DNA from: Nonlabens agnitus
Lineage (GTDB): Bacteria; Bacteroidota; Bacteroidia; Flavobacteriales; Flavobacteriaceae
DNA: 64,000 nucleotides
Assembly (NCBI RefSeq): GCF_002994045.1
Contig: NZ_MQUC01000003.1
Coordinates: 2,580,501-2,644,500, forward strand
Direction of reading: 5' to 3'
Positions within the stretch are counted from its first letter, which is position 1, and each line of letters opens with the position of its first letter. The position numbers were made by a program, and so were the translations under genes. Shown here in pieces: positions 8,624-17,058 of this stretch. The notes beneath the pieces are model-generated. The model was not told where the DNA came from. It saw only the letters and a program-made list of their open reading frames with translations, and made no database searches.

Positions 8624-9121
8624 ATGAAACTATCCCAATTTACAGAACAACTCAGTAATCTCAACCGCATCAGCTTTCAGATGGAAGATGGAACAGAAGT
8701 TCCTGGCCATTTTCATGTAACCGAAGTTGGTAAAGTGCACCGTCATTTTATCGATTGTGGTGGCAAGGAACGTGAGGAAACGGTGGTGAATTTCCAATTA
8801 TGGAACGCTAATGATTATGATCACAGATTACACCCAGAAAAGCTGGCTCAAATTGTAGCATTGTCAAAAGAGCGTTTGAACCTACCAGATGCCGAAATAG
8901 AAGTAGAATATCAAGCTGGTACCATAGGCAAATACGGTCTTGAGTTTAAAGAAGGTCATTTTATTCTTACCAACAAACAAACAGCTTGCCTTGCCGAGGA
9001 TGCCTGCGGAATTCCAAATCCAAAAACCACGGTCACCGAGCAAAGCCAAAGTGAAAAATCAAAAATCAAATTTTCTGAATTACAAGCCAACTCCTGCGCA
9101 CCAGGTTCTGGTTGTTGCTAA
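8624..9121 (+). CDS. Arsenic-operon protein of unknown function (DUF6428-like)
   Basis: A 165-residue soluble protein starting at the ATG at 8624, not at the upstream in-frame start at 8603 that would overlap arsR. From memory it resembles DUF6428, a Bacteroidetes family found in arsenic operons; I cannot verify the number. Visible features are a His-rich segment (GHFHVTEVGKVHRHFIDCGG), cysteines in TACLAEDACG, and the tail NSCAPGSGCC. The Cys-rich tail parallels that of ArsR and suggests arsenite or metal binding, which is inference. Confidence 0.75.
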   Translation: MKLSQFTEQLSNLNRISFQMEDGTEVPGHFHVTEVGKVHRHFIDCGGKEREETVVNFQLWNANDYDHRLHPEKLAQIVALSKERLNLPDAEIEVEYQAGTIGKYGLEFKEGHFILTNKQTACLAEDACGIPNPKTTVTEQSQSEKSKIKFSELQANSCAPGSGCC

Positions 9122-9131
9122 GACCCTACCT

Positions 9132-9737
9132 ATGTTTCCAACATTAAAACAGTATATCGATCAGATTGATGCGAGTACAGTTTCAGAAAATCGTAAAGAG
9201 GTTCTAGACCAACTGGCTGCCTACATGATCTATCAACAGAAGGAAGATAAGCCTATCAACCTCAATTTTATCTGCACCCACAACTCCAGACGCAGTCATT
9301 TGGGACAAGTCTGGGCTCAAGTCATGGCTTCATATTATAAAATTCCAGAGGTGCTTACCTTCTCTGGAGGCACCGAAACTACCGCCGTTTTCCCTATGAT
9401 TATTGAGACGCTCGAGTCTCAGCACTTTAAGGTTACCATGGTGGACGAATCTGAGAATCCTTTATACGAAGTGGCCTATGGCGAGGACGATGCTTTATAC
9501 CTTTTTTCAAAGGCGTACGATGATGAAAGTAATCCCACCGAAGATTTTGCAGCCATCATGACCTGCTCACAAGCCGATGAAGATTGCCCATTCATCCCTG
9601 GAACTGACAAGCGCATCGCACTTACCTATGAAGACCCTAAAGTTTCTGATGGAACGGATCATCAAAAGGAAACCTATTTGGAACGCAGTCTTCAAATCGC
9701 TACCGAAATGAAATACGTCTTCTCTCAGATCAAATAA
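9132..9737 (+). CDS. arsC: Arsenate reductase, low-molecular-weight phosphatase fold, thioredoxin type
   Basis: The 201-residue protein starts at the ATG at 9132; an upstream overlapping frame is not family-like. The P-loop is CTHNSRR (Cys48 to Arg54, CX5R) within FICTHNSRRSH. A second pair, Cys145 and Cys152, is spaced CX6C and followed by Pro. This is the three-cysteine arrangement of thioredoxin-coupled arsenate reductases, which reduce As(V) to As(III) for export. It is longer than the usual 130-140 residues, with extra N-terminal sequence. It sits between the DUF protein and acr3. Confidence 0.85.
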   Translation: MFPTLKQYIDQIDASTVSENRKEVLDQLAAYMIYQQKEDKPINLNFICTHNSRRSHLGQVWAQVMASYYKIPEVLTFSGGTETTAVFPMIIETLESQHFKVTMVDESENPLYEVAYGEDDALYLFSKAYDDESNPTEDFAAIMTCSQADEDCPFIPGTDKRIALTYEDPKVSDGTDHQKETYLERSLQIATEMKYVFSQIK

Positions 9738-9740
9738 GAA

Positions 9741-10790
9741 ATGGCGCAATTAAAAAAGTTGGACTTTTTAAGTAGGTATTTGACACTGTGGATCTTTGTC
9801 GCGATGGTAATAGGCGTCCTACTGGGCAATATCATTCCAGAAATCGAGGCATCTATAGACCGGTTCACCTATGGAATGACCAATATTCCAATTGCCATAG
9901 GTTTAATATTGATGATGTATCCACCATTGGCAAAAGTGAATTATGCACTGCTTCCTAAGGTGTTTACCAACTTAAAAATACTCGGCATATCTCTAGTGCT
10001 CAACTGGGTTGTAGGTCCGGTCTTGATGTTTATTCTCTCGATGATCTTCCTTCAAGATCACCCAGAATACTTGATAGGCTTGATCCTGATAGGCCTAGCA
10101 CGTTGCATTGCTATGGTGCTCGTCTGGAACGATCTTGCAGATGGCAACAAGGAATATGGCGCTGCGCTGGTGGCGCTCAACAGTATTTTTCAGGTGTTTG
10201 CTTATTCCTTTTATGCCTGGTTGTTCATAACGGTGTTGCCACCCTATTTTGGAATGGAAGGAGCGATTGTAGATATTGAACTTTCTACCATCGCCATGAG
10301 CGTTCTCATTTATCTAGGGATACCTTTTGCATTAGGTTTTTTAAGCCGATTAATTTTGGTGCCCGCATTTTCAAAAACCTGGTATGAGGAGAAATTCCTG
10401 CCATTTATTAGTCCTATCACACTTATCGCTTTGTTGTTTACCATCATTGTGATGTTCTCCTTGAAGGGAAAAATGATGGTAGAAATTCCGTTTGATGTGT
10501 TGTTGATTGCTATACCATTGATGATCTACTTTGCGATCATGTTCCTGATTGGCTTTTTTGTGAGTAAATGGAACGGCGCTACTTATGATGAAAATGCTGC
10601 CATTTCCTTTACCGCAGCAGGCAATAATTTTGAGCTGGCTATTGCTGTAGCGATTGCCGTTTTTGGGATCAACTCTGGGCAGGCATTTACAGGCGTGATA
10701 GGACCTTTAGTAGAGGTTCCTGCGCTAATTTTATTGGTAAGATTTTCGTTTTGGTTGAAAGGGAAATATTATCCCATAAGCAAAACTTAA
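9741..10790 (+). CDS. acr3: Arsenite efflux transporter, ACR3 family
   Basis: The 349-residue protein has about ten membrane segments. The ACR3 hallmark [18 protein letters not shown] contains the essential Cys (near residue 122), and [16 protein letters not shown] follows as in the family. It exports arsenite across the inner membrane using the proton gradient. It starts 3 bases after arsC, so both are probably translated from one message under ArsR control. Confidence 0.93.
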   Translation: MAQLKKLDFLSRYLTLWIFVAMVIGVLLGNIIPEIEASIDRFTYGMTNIPIAIGLILMMYPPLAKVNYALLPKVFTNLKILGISLVLNWVVGPVLMFILSMIFLQDHPEYLIGLILIGLARCIAMVLVWNDLADGNKEYGAALVALNSIFQVFAYSFYAWLFITVLPPYFGMEGAIVDIELSTIAMSVLIYLGIPFALGFLSRLILVPAFSKTWYEEKFLPFISPITLIALLFTIIVMFSLKGKMMVEIPFDVLLIAIPLMIYFAIMFLIGFFVSKWNGATYDENAAISFTAAGNNFELAIAVAIAVFGINSGQAFTGVIGPLVEVPALILLVRFSFWLKGKYYPISKT

Positions 10791-10835
10791 ATTAAGTTTA
10801 GAATCCATTTTGCGTACAAATGTTACCTTTAAGCA

Positions 10836-11726
10836 ATGGGTCACAACCACTCGCACGATCACAGTTCTACCCGCAACATACGCTTTGCTTTTTTCCTCAA
10901 TTTAGGGTTTACCATTTTAGAAATTATTGGTGGTATTTATACCAATAGCATCGCTATAGTAAGTGATGCGGTTCACGATCTGGGCGATACCCTATCGCTG
11001 GGCAGCAGTTGGTATCTACAACATAAAAGCGAGAAGAAATCTGACCAAAAATTCAGTTATGGATATCGCAGATTGTCCCTTTTAGGAGCTTTAATCAATG
11101 GTGTAGTACTGATTATAGGTAGCGCTTATGTGATCTATGAAGCTGTCAAACGACTGCGAAATCCAGAACCTAGTGATGCCCAAGGGATGATCATTTTTGC
11201 CTTAATAGGAGTTGTCGTCAATGGATATGCAGCTTATAAATTGACTCACGGTAGATCCATGAATGAGAAAGTTATGTCATGGCACATGATCGAGGATGTG
11301 CTGGGTTGGGCTGCGGTACTCATAGCAGCAATCGTTCTTTATTTCTATGAAAATCAATACATAGATCCTGTTTTATCCTTGTTAATCACGGCCTATATCT
11401 TGTTCAATGCCTTTAAAAGACTGCGAGAAACGGTATACCTCTTTCTACAAGGAATACCACTGGATGTGGATCTGGAACAAATAAAATCTGGGTTGCTTGG
11501 TCTTGATCATGTATGCTCCTTACACCATACGCATATCTGGTCGCAAGATGGGCAGCATCACGTTTTTAGCACACACGTGATTCTAGAAAACGTGGAAACG
11601 CTAGAGCAGATGTCAGGCGTGAAGAAAAAGATTTTAGACTCTCTGGACGCTTATGACTTTGAACATCTCACCATTGAAATGGAAGTAAATCAACAGGATT
11701 GTAGTGTGCGAACCTTAGAAAAGTAA
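10836..11726 (+). CDS. Cation diffusion facilitator transporter (CzcD/ZitB-like)
   Basis: The 296-residue protein begins with a His-rich metal-binding start (GHNHSHDH) and has six membrane segments followed by a cytoplasmic domain of about 85 residues. The CDF metal sites are SDAVHDLGD in TM2 and HMIEDVLGW in TM5. It should export Zn2+ or a related divalent ion by proton antiport. It lies 45 bases after acr3, so co-expression with the arsenic genes is possible, although a TACCTTTA box just upstream may give it its own promoter. Confidence 0.92.
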   Translation: MGHNHSHDHSSTRNIRFAFFLNLGFTILEIIGGIYTNSIAIVSDAVHDLGDTLSLGSSWYLQHKSEKKSDQKFSYGYRRLSLLGALINGVVLIIGSAYVIYEAVKRLRNPEPSDAQGMIIFALIGVVVNGYAAYKLTHGRSMNEKVMSWHMIEDVLGWAAVLIAAIVLYFYENQYIDPVLSLLITAYILFNAFKRLRETVYLFLQGIPLDVDLEQIKSGLLGLDHVCSLHHTHIWSQDGQHHVFSTHVILENVETLEQMSGVKKKILDSLDAYDFEHLTIEMEVNQQDCSVRTLEK

Positions 11727-11743
11727 TTATACTGGTATCAAAA

Positions 11744-12208
11744 CTACTCAGGATTTGCAACCATTTCCATGTGTGGGATGCCGTCTTCCAGGTATCTTTT
11801 CCCAGTTTCTTCAAAGCCTAAATCTTCATAGAATTTCTTGAGATAGACCTGTGCAGATATCTTTATGGGCTGTTTCGCTTTCGCGCCTGCCTGCCGGTCA
11901 GGCAGGAAAGCGAACTCCATACTAGCCTTCATAATCTCTTTGCCATAGTCCTTGCGTCGATGTTGTGGGCTCACCACCACACGACCTATACTCGCCATAT
12001 CAAAATAATCGCCTGCCTTAAAAACGCGCGTGTACGCAGCAAGCTGGTCGCCTTCATGACCCAAGATGTGCATGGCTTTTTGATCCTTTCCATCCACATC
12101 CTGATAGACACAGTCTTGTTCTACCACAAAAACCTCGCTGCGCAATCGCAAGAGATCGTACAATTCTGTGGTGTTGAGTTGGTCAAAAGATTTAATGGAT
12201 ATGTCCAT
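11744..12208 (-). CDS. GNAT N-acetyltransferase, ElaA-like, with a repeat-derived insert
   Basis: The 154-residue protein matches ElaA-type GNAT enzymes: LLRLRSEVFVVEQDCVYQDVDG near the start, the acetyl-CoA loop in GRVVVSPQHRRKDYGKEIM, and FYEDLGFEETG at the end. The substrate is unknown. Near residues 103-109 the sequence LPDRQAG is encoded by a 21-bp element that splits a copy of the 16-bp palindrome (FAF-LPDRQAG-AKA). The insert keeps the frame and lies between the acetyl-CoA loop helix and the next strand, where it may be tolerated. Confidence 0.88.
   Translation of the reverse strand: MDISIKSFDQLNTTELYDLLRLRSEVFVVEQDCVYQDVDGKDQKAMHILGHEGDQLAAYTRVFKAGDYFDMASIGRVVVSPQHRRKDYGKEIMKASMEFAFLPDRQAGAKAKQPIKISAQVYLKKFYEDLGFEETGKRYLEDGIPHMEMVANPE
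11876..11912. repeat. 16-bp palindrome split by a 21-bp palindromic insert
   Basis: CGCTTTCGCG (11876-11885) and AAAGCG (11907-11912) together form an exact copy of the palindrome. Between them, 11886-11906 is CCTGCCTG-CCGGT-CAGGCAGG, an inverted repeat with 8-bp arms. Precise removal of the 21 bases would restore both palindrome and reading frame. Confidence 0.9.
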
Positions 12209-12210
12209 GT

Positions 12211-12471
12211 CTAGAAGCGTTTTGGAACGTTTTTAGGCTGCGGCGGCTTGATGCCTATCCTAATATCAGTGATGATCTTTTCTAGCATATTGCCAAATTC
12301 CTCATCGCCCTGCGCCATGAATTCTTGGCGTTTCGTGTCCAGATCGGCTAGAGTTTCCTCTTTCTCATCATCCTCGTAGAGCTCCAATTCTCGCCAGATT
12401 TCCATGAGTTTTTTTTCCGGATGTACAGCCGTACGCAGCTGATGTATAATGATGGAGGCTTCTTTTTTCAT
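12211..12471 (-). CDS. Small conserved-looking protein of unknown function
   Basis: An 86-residue, acidic, helical protein with no membrane segment or recognised motif. It ends 2 bases before the GNAT start, so the two are probably co-translated. Residues about 22-55 (KKLMEIWRELELYEDDEKEE and onward) would form an amphipathic helix. The Pro-rich basic tail ends KPPQPKNVPKRF. No function is proposed. Confidence 0.65.
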   Translation of the reverse strand: MKKEASIIIHQLRTAVHPEKKLMEIWRELELYEDDEKEETLADLDTKRQEFMAQGDEEFGNMLEKIITDIRIGIKPPQPKNVPKRF

Positions 12472-12552
12472 CTTTGGCAGCCGCGGTAGCGGCGATTTTC
12501 ATTTATAAAGTGTGGTGTGTCTATTTTCTATGCTAGACGAGCATGTCAAGAT

Positions 12553-12831
12553 CTATAATTTTCCACGCCATTTTAAACTGGCGCGATTATGCTGGTCAAG
12601 CAGCTTCTCATCCTGCTCATAGCTTTTCAAATGACTTACCACATCTTCCAATTGTTGATCACTCAAATTTTTATACGCTGGACTGGAAATATGCTGGTTC
12701 CATTGGTCACCTACTGCTTGATCTAGCGCGATGCGCCAGTAGCAATGGTTTTTGAAGTTAAGGTTTGGATACTGCAATGGGAGCTGGTTGCCCAACTCCT
12801 TGTATTGTTGCTCCAGATCACTTCGCTTCAT
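12553..12831 (-). CDS. Hypothetical protein downstream of rpiB
   Basis: A 92-residue soluble protein with aromatic residues clustered in the centre (FKNHCYWRIALDQAVGDQW) and a charged helical C-terminal half. It begins 4 bases after the rpiB stop, so it is in the rpiB transcript. I do not recognise the family. CYWRIALD with a Trp-rich follow-on may be a conserved core. Confidence 0.65.
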   Translation of the reverse strand: MKRSDLEQQYKELGNQLPLQYPNLNFKNHCYWRIALDQAVGDQWNQHISSPAYKNLSDQQLEDVVSHLKSYEQDEKLLDQHNRASLKWRGKL

Positions 12832-12835
12832 GATA

Positions 12836-13264
12836 TTAACAACTTATTTTTTTGACACGACGATCGTGTCTTCCACTTTCAAAAGGTGTGTTGATAAAGG
12901 TTTCTACCAGGCCAACTGCTTGTGGTATGGAAGTAAATCGCGCAGGAATACAAATGATGTTAGCATCATTATGTTGTCTGGCTAGAAATGCTATTTCCTT
13001 AGACCAGCATACCGCGCCACGTACTTCTGCGTACTTATTCACTGTCATGGATACACCTTGCGCACTACCGCAAATAACTACAGCAAGATCTGCCTTACCG
13101 TTAACAATATCTTTTGCTACTGGATGTGCAAAGTCTGGATAATCCACACTGTCTGATGAATCTGTACCGTGATTTGTTACCACATGGCCTTTTTCTTCAA
13201 GAAATGCGACAATAGCCTTTTTATAGTCTGGTCCTGCGTGATCGTTACCTATGGATATATTCAT
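12836..13264 (-). CDS. rpiB: Ribose-5-phosphate isomerase B
   Basis: The 142-residue protein matches RpiB/LacAB: GNDHAGPDYK at the start, the HPVAKDIVNG helix, CGSAQGVSMTVNKY (active-site Cys and anion loop), and ARQHNDANIICIPAR. It interconverts ribose-5-phosphate and ribulose-5-phosphate in the pentose phosphate pathway. It is the first gene of the minus-strand block and reads away from the gene-poor region at 13.27-14.07 kb. Confidence 0.95.
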   Translation of the reverse strand: MNISIGNDHAGPDYKKAIVAFLEEKGHVVTNHGTDSSDSVDYPDFAHPVAKDIVNGKADLAVVICGSAQGVSMTVNKYAEVRGAVCWSKEIAFLARQHNDANIICIPARFTSIPQAVGLVETFINTPFESGRHDRRVKKISC

Positions 13265-13428
13265 GTCTTGTTCATTTTAAACCACAAAAATAAGGGCTGG
13301 CCAACGTTTTACAGTTATTAACAACGAATGATTAACAGGATGCAACAACCCTTGCATTACTTGTTAAGAAAAACTAAAAGAAAGTTCTTGCTTTATCCAA
13401 TTAAAAAAACATATGAAAATTTACATCC

Positions 13429-13450
13429 AGATAACCTTAAGATAACCTTG
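13429..13450. repeat. Tandem 11-mer in the candidate origin
   Basis: AGATAACCTTA is followed directly by AGATAACCTTG. Short direct repeats of this kind are common in origins, but they may also be chance. Confidence 0.6.
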
Positions 13451-13550
13451 GTTTTTTCTAGTGAGTTTTCAGCGGTAAAATGATCGTAGTTAACAAAGAT
13501 ATTTTTTCAGATTTGTAAACAATAAACCGTGAATAGCAGTTATTGACAAC

Positions 13551-13559
13551 TGTGGATGA
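13551..13559 (-). promoter_or_regulatory. DnaA-box-like sequence 1
   Basis: Minus-strand TCATCCACA, one mismatch from TTATCCACA. Confidence 0.45.
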
Positions 13560-13605
13560 AAATGAGTAATCTACTGAAAATTATAAGTGTATGATTCTTA
13601 TAAAC

Positions 13606-13614
13606 TGTGTATAA
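13606..13614 (-). promoter_or_regulatory. DnaA-box-like sequence 2
   Basis: Minus-strand TTATACACA, an exact match to TTATNCACA. Confidence 0.55.
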
Positions 13615-13671
13615 CTGCTCATAAAGTCATGTGAAAGACTAAAGCAAAAATTAAGGCATAAACTTATACCG

Positions 13672-13680
13672 CTATCCACA
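13672..13680 (+). promoter_or_regulatory. DnaA-box-like sequence 3
   Basis: CTATCCACA, one mismatch from TTATCCACA, directly beside the ATC triplet repeat and the AT-rich tract. Confidence 0.45.
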
Positions 13681-13756
13681 TTACATCATCATCATCATTT
13701 TTATTTTTAAAAATTAGAAAAAGAAAATATGATATATATAAATGTTGAAAACAAAA

Positions 13757-13780
13757 AAGTCCCCTTGATAAGGAGACTGT
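13757..13780 (-). terminator. Terminator-like hairpin after the 36-aa ORF
   Basis: On the minus strand AGTCTCCTT and AAGGGGACT pair with one mismatch around a 3-base loop and are followed by a run of six T. It lies 26 bases after the stop of the small minus-strand ORF, supporting that ORF as a real transcript. Confidence 0.55.
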
Positions 13781-13805
13781 ATCGTATTGAATAATGGTTG
13801 AGTGT

Positions 13806-13916
13806 TTAGATAGATTTGAGGCTTACAAAATAGAACGCGAGTATTCCTAGAATCCAAATGGAAACAAATAAGAGTATCGCTAAATTAGATACGGTAAATA
13901 GATTCTTGGTCTTCAT
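13806..13916 (-). CDS. 36-residue single-pass membrane peptide
   Basis: An ATG at 13916-13914 opens a 36-codon frame: a short basic start (MKTKNLFTV), one hydrophobic span of about 20 residues (LAILLFVSIWILGILAFYF), and a basic tail (VSLKSI). A terminator-like hairpin follows, and a TAAATTTG box lies upstream at 13955-13962. The topology and flanking signals suggest a genuine small membrane protein. I recognise no family and assign no function. Confidence 0.5.
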   Translation of the reverse strand: MKTKNLFTVSNLAILLFVSIWILGILAFYFVSLKSI

Positions 13917-14057
13917 CGTCAATGCTCGCCTTTAAAACTTTAAACAAAAGCTTAACAAATTTAAGATAATTTCCTAAAATAAAGTTAATTAAAGGTCAAC
14001 AATACTTTACCAAAATGCTTTAATATCTTCTTATTAACTATGCCAGTTTGAATAGGT

Positions 14058-14065
14058 TAACTTTG
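14058..14065 (+). promoter_or_regulatory. -7 promoter box for rnr
   Basis: TAACTTTG matches TAnnTTTG, ending 7 bases before the rnr ATG. Confidence 0.45.
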
Positions 14066-14072
14066 CTATCGT

Positions 14073-16274
14073 ATGAATAACAAGAAGAAGAAAAAAAGCG
14101 GTAAGACTAAGTTTCAAAATCTTACGCAGTCCATCATCAACGTTTTAAAGTCTGATGAGAACACTACCTATAACTACAAGCAGATTTGCTCAAGGCTGGG
14201 AATTACAGATAGCAGCACACGCAATCAAGTCATAAAGAAATTACACCAACTCAAGTCAAAAGGTAAGATTGAAGAAATCGACCGCGGTAAGTTCAAGCTT
14301 ATCAAGGCCATTGATCACTATACCGGTAAGATTGATGTGAGTTCTAGAGGTACTGGCTATGTCATTACCAACGAGCTACAGGAAGATATCATGGTACCAC
14401 GCAAGTCGTTGGGACAAGCACTTAACGGTGATGAAGTAGAAGTCTTTGTTTACCATAGACGTCGCGGTCAACAACCAGAAGGTGAGATTACCAGAATTAT
14501 AAAACGTGCCAAAACTGAGTTTGTAGGTACCATTCAAATCCATGAAAAGTTTGCTTTTGTCAACGTTACGGACCATAAAATCCAAACCGATTTCTTCGTA
14601 CCCAAAAAGTATATCAACGGTGCCAAAGACGGTCAAGTAGTCCTGGTAGAATTTCTGGACTGGAACGATAAACAAGACTCACCAACAGGAAAAGTCAAAT
14701 CCATTCTAGGTGATCCAGGCGAGCACGACACAGAGATCCACGCCATCCTAGCACAATATGGTTTGCCGTATGAATTCCCACCAGAAGTAGAGAAATATGC
14801 AGAAAAACTGGATACTTCCATATCTGAGCAAGAAACTTCCAAGCGTCGCGATATGCGTGATACACTCACATATACGATTGACCCAGCAGATGCAAAGGAT
14901 TTTGACGATGCCCTTTCCTTCAAACGAATGGAAGACGGTAAGTACGAGATAGGAATTCACATTGCAGACGTATCGCACTATGTGGAGCAGGACAGTGTTC
15001 TGGACCATGAGGCTTATGATCGTGCTACATCGGTTTATCTGGTAGATCGTGTGGTGCCCATGTTGCCAGAGGTACTCTCAAATGGCGTTTGTTCGTTGAA
15101 TCCGCATGAGGATAAATTGACGTTTTCGGCCGTGTTTATCATGGACGATAATGGCAAGGTGTATAAAGAATGGTTCGGTCGTACGATCATCCATTCAGAC
15201 CAGCGATTTGCTTATGAAGAAGCGCAGCACATCATTGAAACTGGTAAAGGAGAAATACCTGAGGATATATCGCTTTCGCGAAAGCGAACTGCCATCAAAC
15301 CTGAAATCGTTGATGCGACTTTAACCCTAGATTCTATCGCAAAGAAAATGCGTAAGCAGCGCATGCGTGATGGAGCGTTAAGTTTTGATAAAACGGAAGT
15401 CAAATTTGAGCTCAATGACAATGCGGTCCCAACTGGCGTGTATTTTAAGACGTCAAAAGATGCCAATAAACTCATTGAAGAATTCATGTTGCTGGCCAAT
15501 AGAAAGGTAGCGGCGTTCATAGGAAAACGTAATCCTAAACAAACCTTCATTTACAGGATTCATGACGAGCCTAATGATGAAAAATTGGGTGCGTTGTCAA
15601 AGTTTGTGACTCGTTTCGGTCACCGACTGGACCTGCGTGATCGCAAGACGATAACCTCATCCTTGAACAAATTATTGGATGATGTCAAAGGTCAAAAAGA
15701 ACAAAACATGATCGACACACTGGCGATCAGGACGATGTCTAAAGCCGTGTATTCCACAGATAATATAGGCCACTACGGTCTCGCCTTTGATTACTATTCG
15801 CATTTTACCAGTCCCATACGACGTTATCCTGATGTGATGGTGCATCGTTTGTTGCAGCATTATCTGGATGGTGGGAAATCAGTGAGTGAAGAGCAGTATG
15901 AAGAGAAATGCCAGCATTCGACTGAGATGGAAATTCTGGCGACAAAGGCAGAACGCGACAGCATCAAATACATGCAGGTCAAGTTCATGAAAGATCATGC
16001 CGATGAGGAATTCTTAGGCGTAATCTCTGGCGTGACTGATTGGGGAATTTATGTAGAAATCCTTTCCAATAAATGTGAAGGAATGATACGTCTGGGCGAT
16101 CTAGACGATGATTCTTATGAGTTTGTAGAAGAAGAATATGCCGTAATAGGTCGACGTACTAAAAACGCCTACCGACTAGGTGATGAAGTCTATGTAAAAG
16201 TCAAGAATGCAGATCTTGTGAAGAAGCACCTGGATTTCTGGATGGTAGGATCAAGAGCTGAGGTGGAGAAGTAG
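14073..16274 (+). CDS. rnr: Ribonuclease R
   Basis: The 733-residue 3'-5' exoribonuclease has a basic N-terminus and winged-helix segment (about 15-70), cold-shock-like domains (about 75-215), the RNB catalytic domain starting near 265 with the acidic cluster DPADAKDFDDALSF, and a C-terminal S1 domain (about 640-725). It degrades structured RNA and helps in rRNA and mRNA quality control. It has the usual length for Bacteroidetes. The palindrome encodes LSRKR near residues 401-405, inside the RNB domain. Confidence 0.95.
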   Translation: MNNKKKKKSGKTKFQNLTQSIINVLKSDENTTYNYKQICSRLGITDSSTRNQVIKKLHQLKSKGKIEEIDRGKFKLIKAIDHYTGKIDVSSRGTGYVITNELQEDIMVPRKSLGQALNGDEVEVFVYHRRRGQQPEGEITRIIKRAKTEFVGTIQIHEKFAFVNVTDHKIQTDFFVPKKYINGAKDGQVVLVEFLDWNDKQDSPTGKVKSILGDPGEHDTEIHAILAQYGLPYEFPPEVEKYAEKLDTSISEQETSKRRDMRDTLTYTIDPADAKDFDDALSFKRMEDGKYEIGIHIADVSHYVEQDSVLDHEAYDRATSVYLVDRVVPMLPEVLSNGVCSLNPHEDKLTFSAVFIMDDNGKVYKEWFGRTIIHSDQRFAYEEAQHIIETGKGEIPEDISLSRKRTAIKPEIVDATLTLDSIAKKMRKQRMRDGALSFDKTEVKFELNDNAVPTGVYFKTSKDANKLIEEFMLLANRKVAAFIGKRNPKQTFIYRIHDEPNDEKLGALSKFVTRFGHRLDLRDRKTITSSLNKLLDDVKGQKEQNMIDTLAIRTMSKAVYSTDNIGHYGLAFDYYSHFTSPIRRYPDVMVHRLLQHYLDGGKSVSEEQYEEKCQHSTEMEILATKAERDSIKYMQVKFMKDHADEEFLGVISGVTDWGIYVEILSNKCEGMIRLGDLDDDSYEFVEEEYAVIGRRTKNAYRLGDEVYVKVKNADLVKKHLDFWMVGSRAEVEK
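15271..15286. repeat. 16-bp palindrome, exact copy
   Basis: Exact copy in rnr, read as LSRKR. Confidence 0.95.
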
Positions 16275-16369
16275 TAGTTTGAAAAACTTACATGAAAGCG
16301 AAGAAGCTTTTATTAGCGAAAATGGATATTTATAGATAGTGAATTTAAACCATTGAACTTTTAAATATT

Positions 16370-17008
16370 TTGAATTATACCTTTGATCCTCAGGAGAAAG
16401 CAATTATTGATACCCTAGAAAATTCTAATCCAGAAAGAATTTGGACGCAGTTCATCAAAATAGTTATAGAGTTTAAAGATTATTACGTAGAGCTAGAATG
16501 TATTCCTGAAGTAGCTGATTCTCAAAACGATGCTGATGAAGCCATGACAGTCAAAATAAGGAAATTTGAAAATACCTATGAGCCTTGCAAACACGCTAAA
16601 GTCATCGTAGAAAATCAAAGCATTCTTGAAATTAAAAGGGTTCGTACACTTCTATATTTTACTGATTCGATTACTGATCCTGTAGAGACAAAAAAAATTG
16701 ATTCCCAATGGAATAAAATCTTAAGCAAAATAAGTGGGCTTAGAAGGAGTAGAATAGATAAAATGTTTGAAAGTGGTTCCAGTAGTTATCATGATGAGAT
16801 CATTTGTAACCCAAAAGCACCACAAGCTCAAGTTATAAAGAAAGAATTTTCAAATCTTATTGATGTTGGTTTACTTCTAAAGGTAAAGGATAAATTTGTT
16901 CCAGCATTTCTTCTGTCAAACGCCTATGGTTTCAATCATTTAGAACGAAAAGCGCTTTATACAATGGAAGAATTAAAAGAAGGTTTACATAACTACGAAT
17001 TGTTATGA
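16370..17008 (+). CDS. Hypothetical protein, AT-rich gene
   Basis: A 212-residue soluble protein starting at TTG (16370); an in-frame stop at 16346 limits upstream extension. I see no signal peptide or membrane segment. The N-terminal half is strand-rich and acidic, and the last about 60 residues (KKEFSNLIDVGLLLKVKDKF then MEELKEGLHNYELL) could be a small winged-helix-like unit. I do not recognise it. Codon use is more AT-rich than rnr, so recent acquisition is possible. Confidence 0.6.
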   Translation: MNYTFDPQEKAIIDTLENSNPERIWTQFIKIVIEFKDYYVELECIPEVADSQNDADEAMTVKIRKFENTYEPCKHAKVIVENQSILEIKRVRTLLYFTDSITDPVETKKIDSQWNKILSKISGLRRSRIDKMFESGSSSYHDEIICNPKAPQAQVIKKEFSNLIDVGLLLKVKDKFVPAFLLSNAYGFNHLERKALYTMEELKEGLHNYELL

Positions 17009-17058
17009 CGTTGATATGGATTTTACTATTTTAATTACCGTAGCTTGATATTTCAATC

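Larger units (their letters stand above)
13265..14072. other. Gene-poor region, candidate replication origin (oriC)
   Basis: 808 bases between divergent rpiB and rnr. It contains three DnaA-box-like sequences (13551-13559 TGTGGATGA, 13606-13614 TGTGTATAA, 13672-13680 CTATCCACA; the second is an exact TTATNCACA on the minus strand), two tandem 11-mers (13429-13450), a five-fold ATC repeat (13685-13698), and a strongly AT-rich tract (about 13699-13745) suited to unwinding. Two parS-like sites lie 17-19 kb to the right. One small ORF occupies 13806-13916. dnaA is not in the window, which is not unusual for an origin in this phylum. Confidence 0.5.

Noticed and set aside
13685..13698. DnaA-trio element
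   Set aside because: The ATC repeat does not match the 3'-(G/A)A(T/A)-5' trio pattern on either strand, so I describe it only as a triplet repeat.
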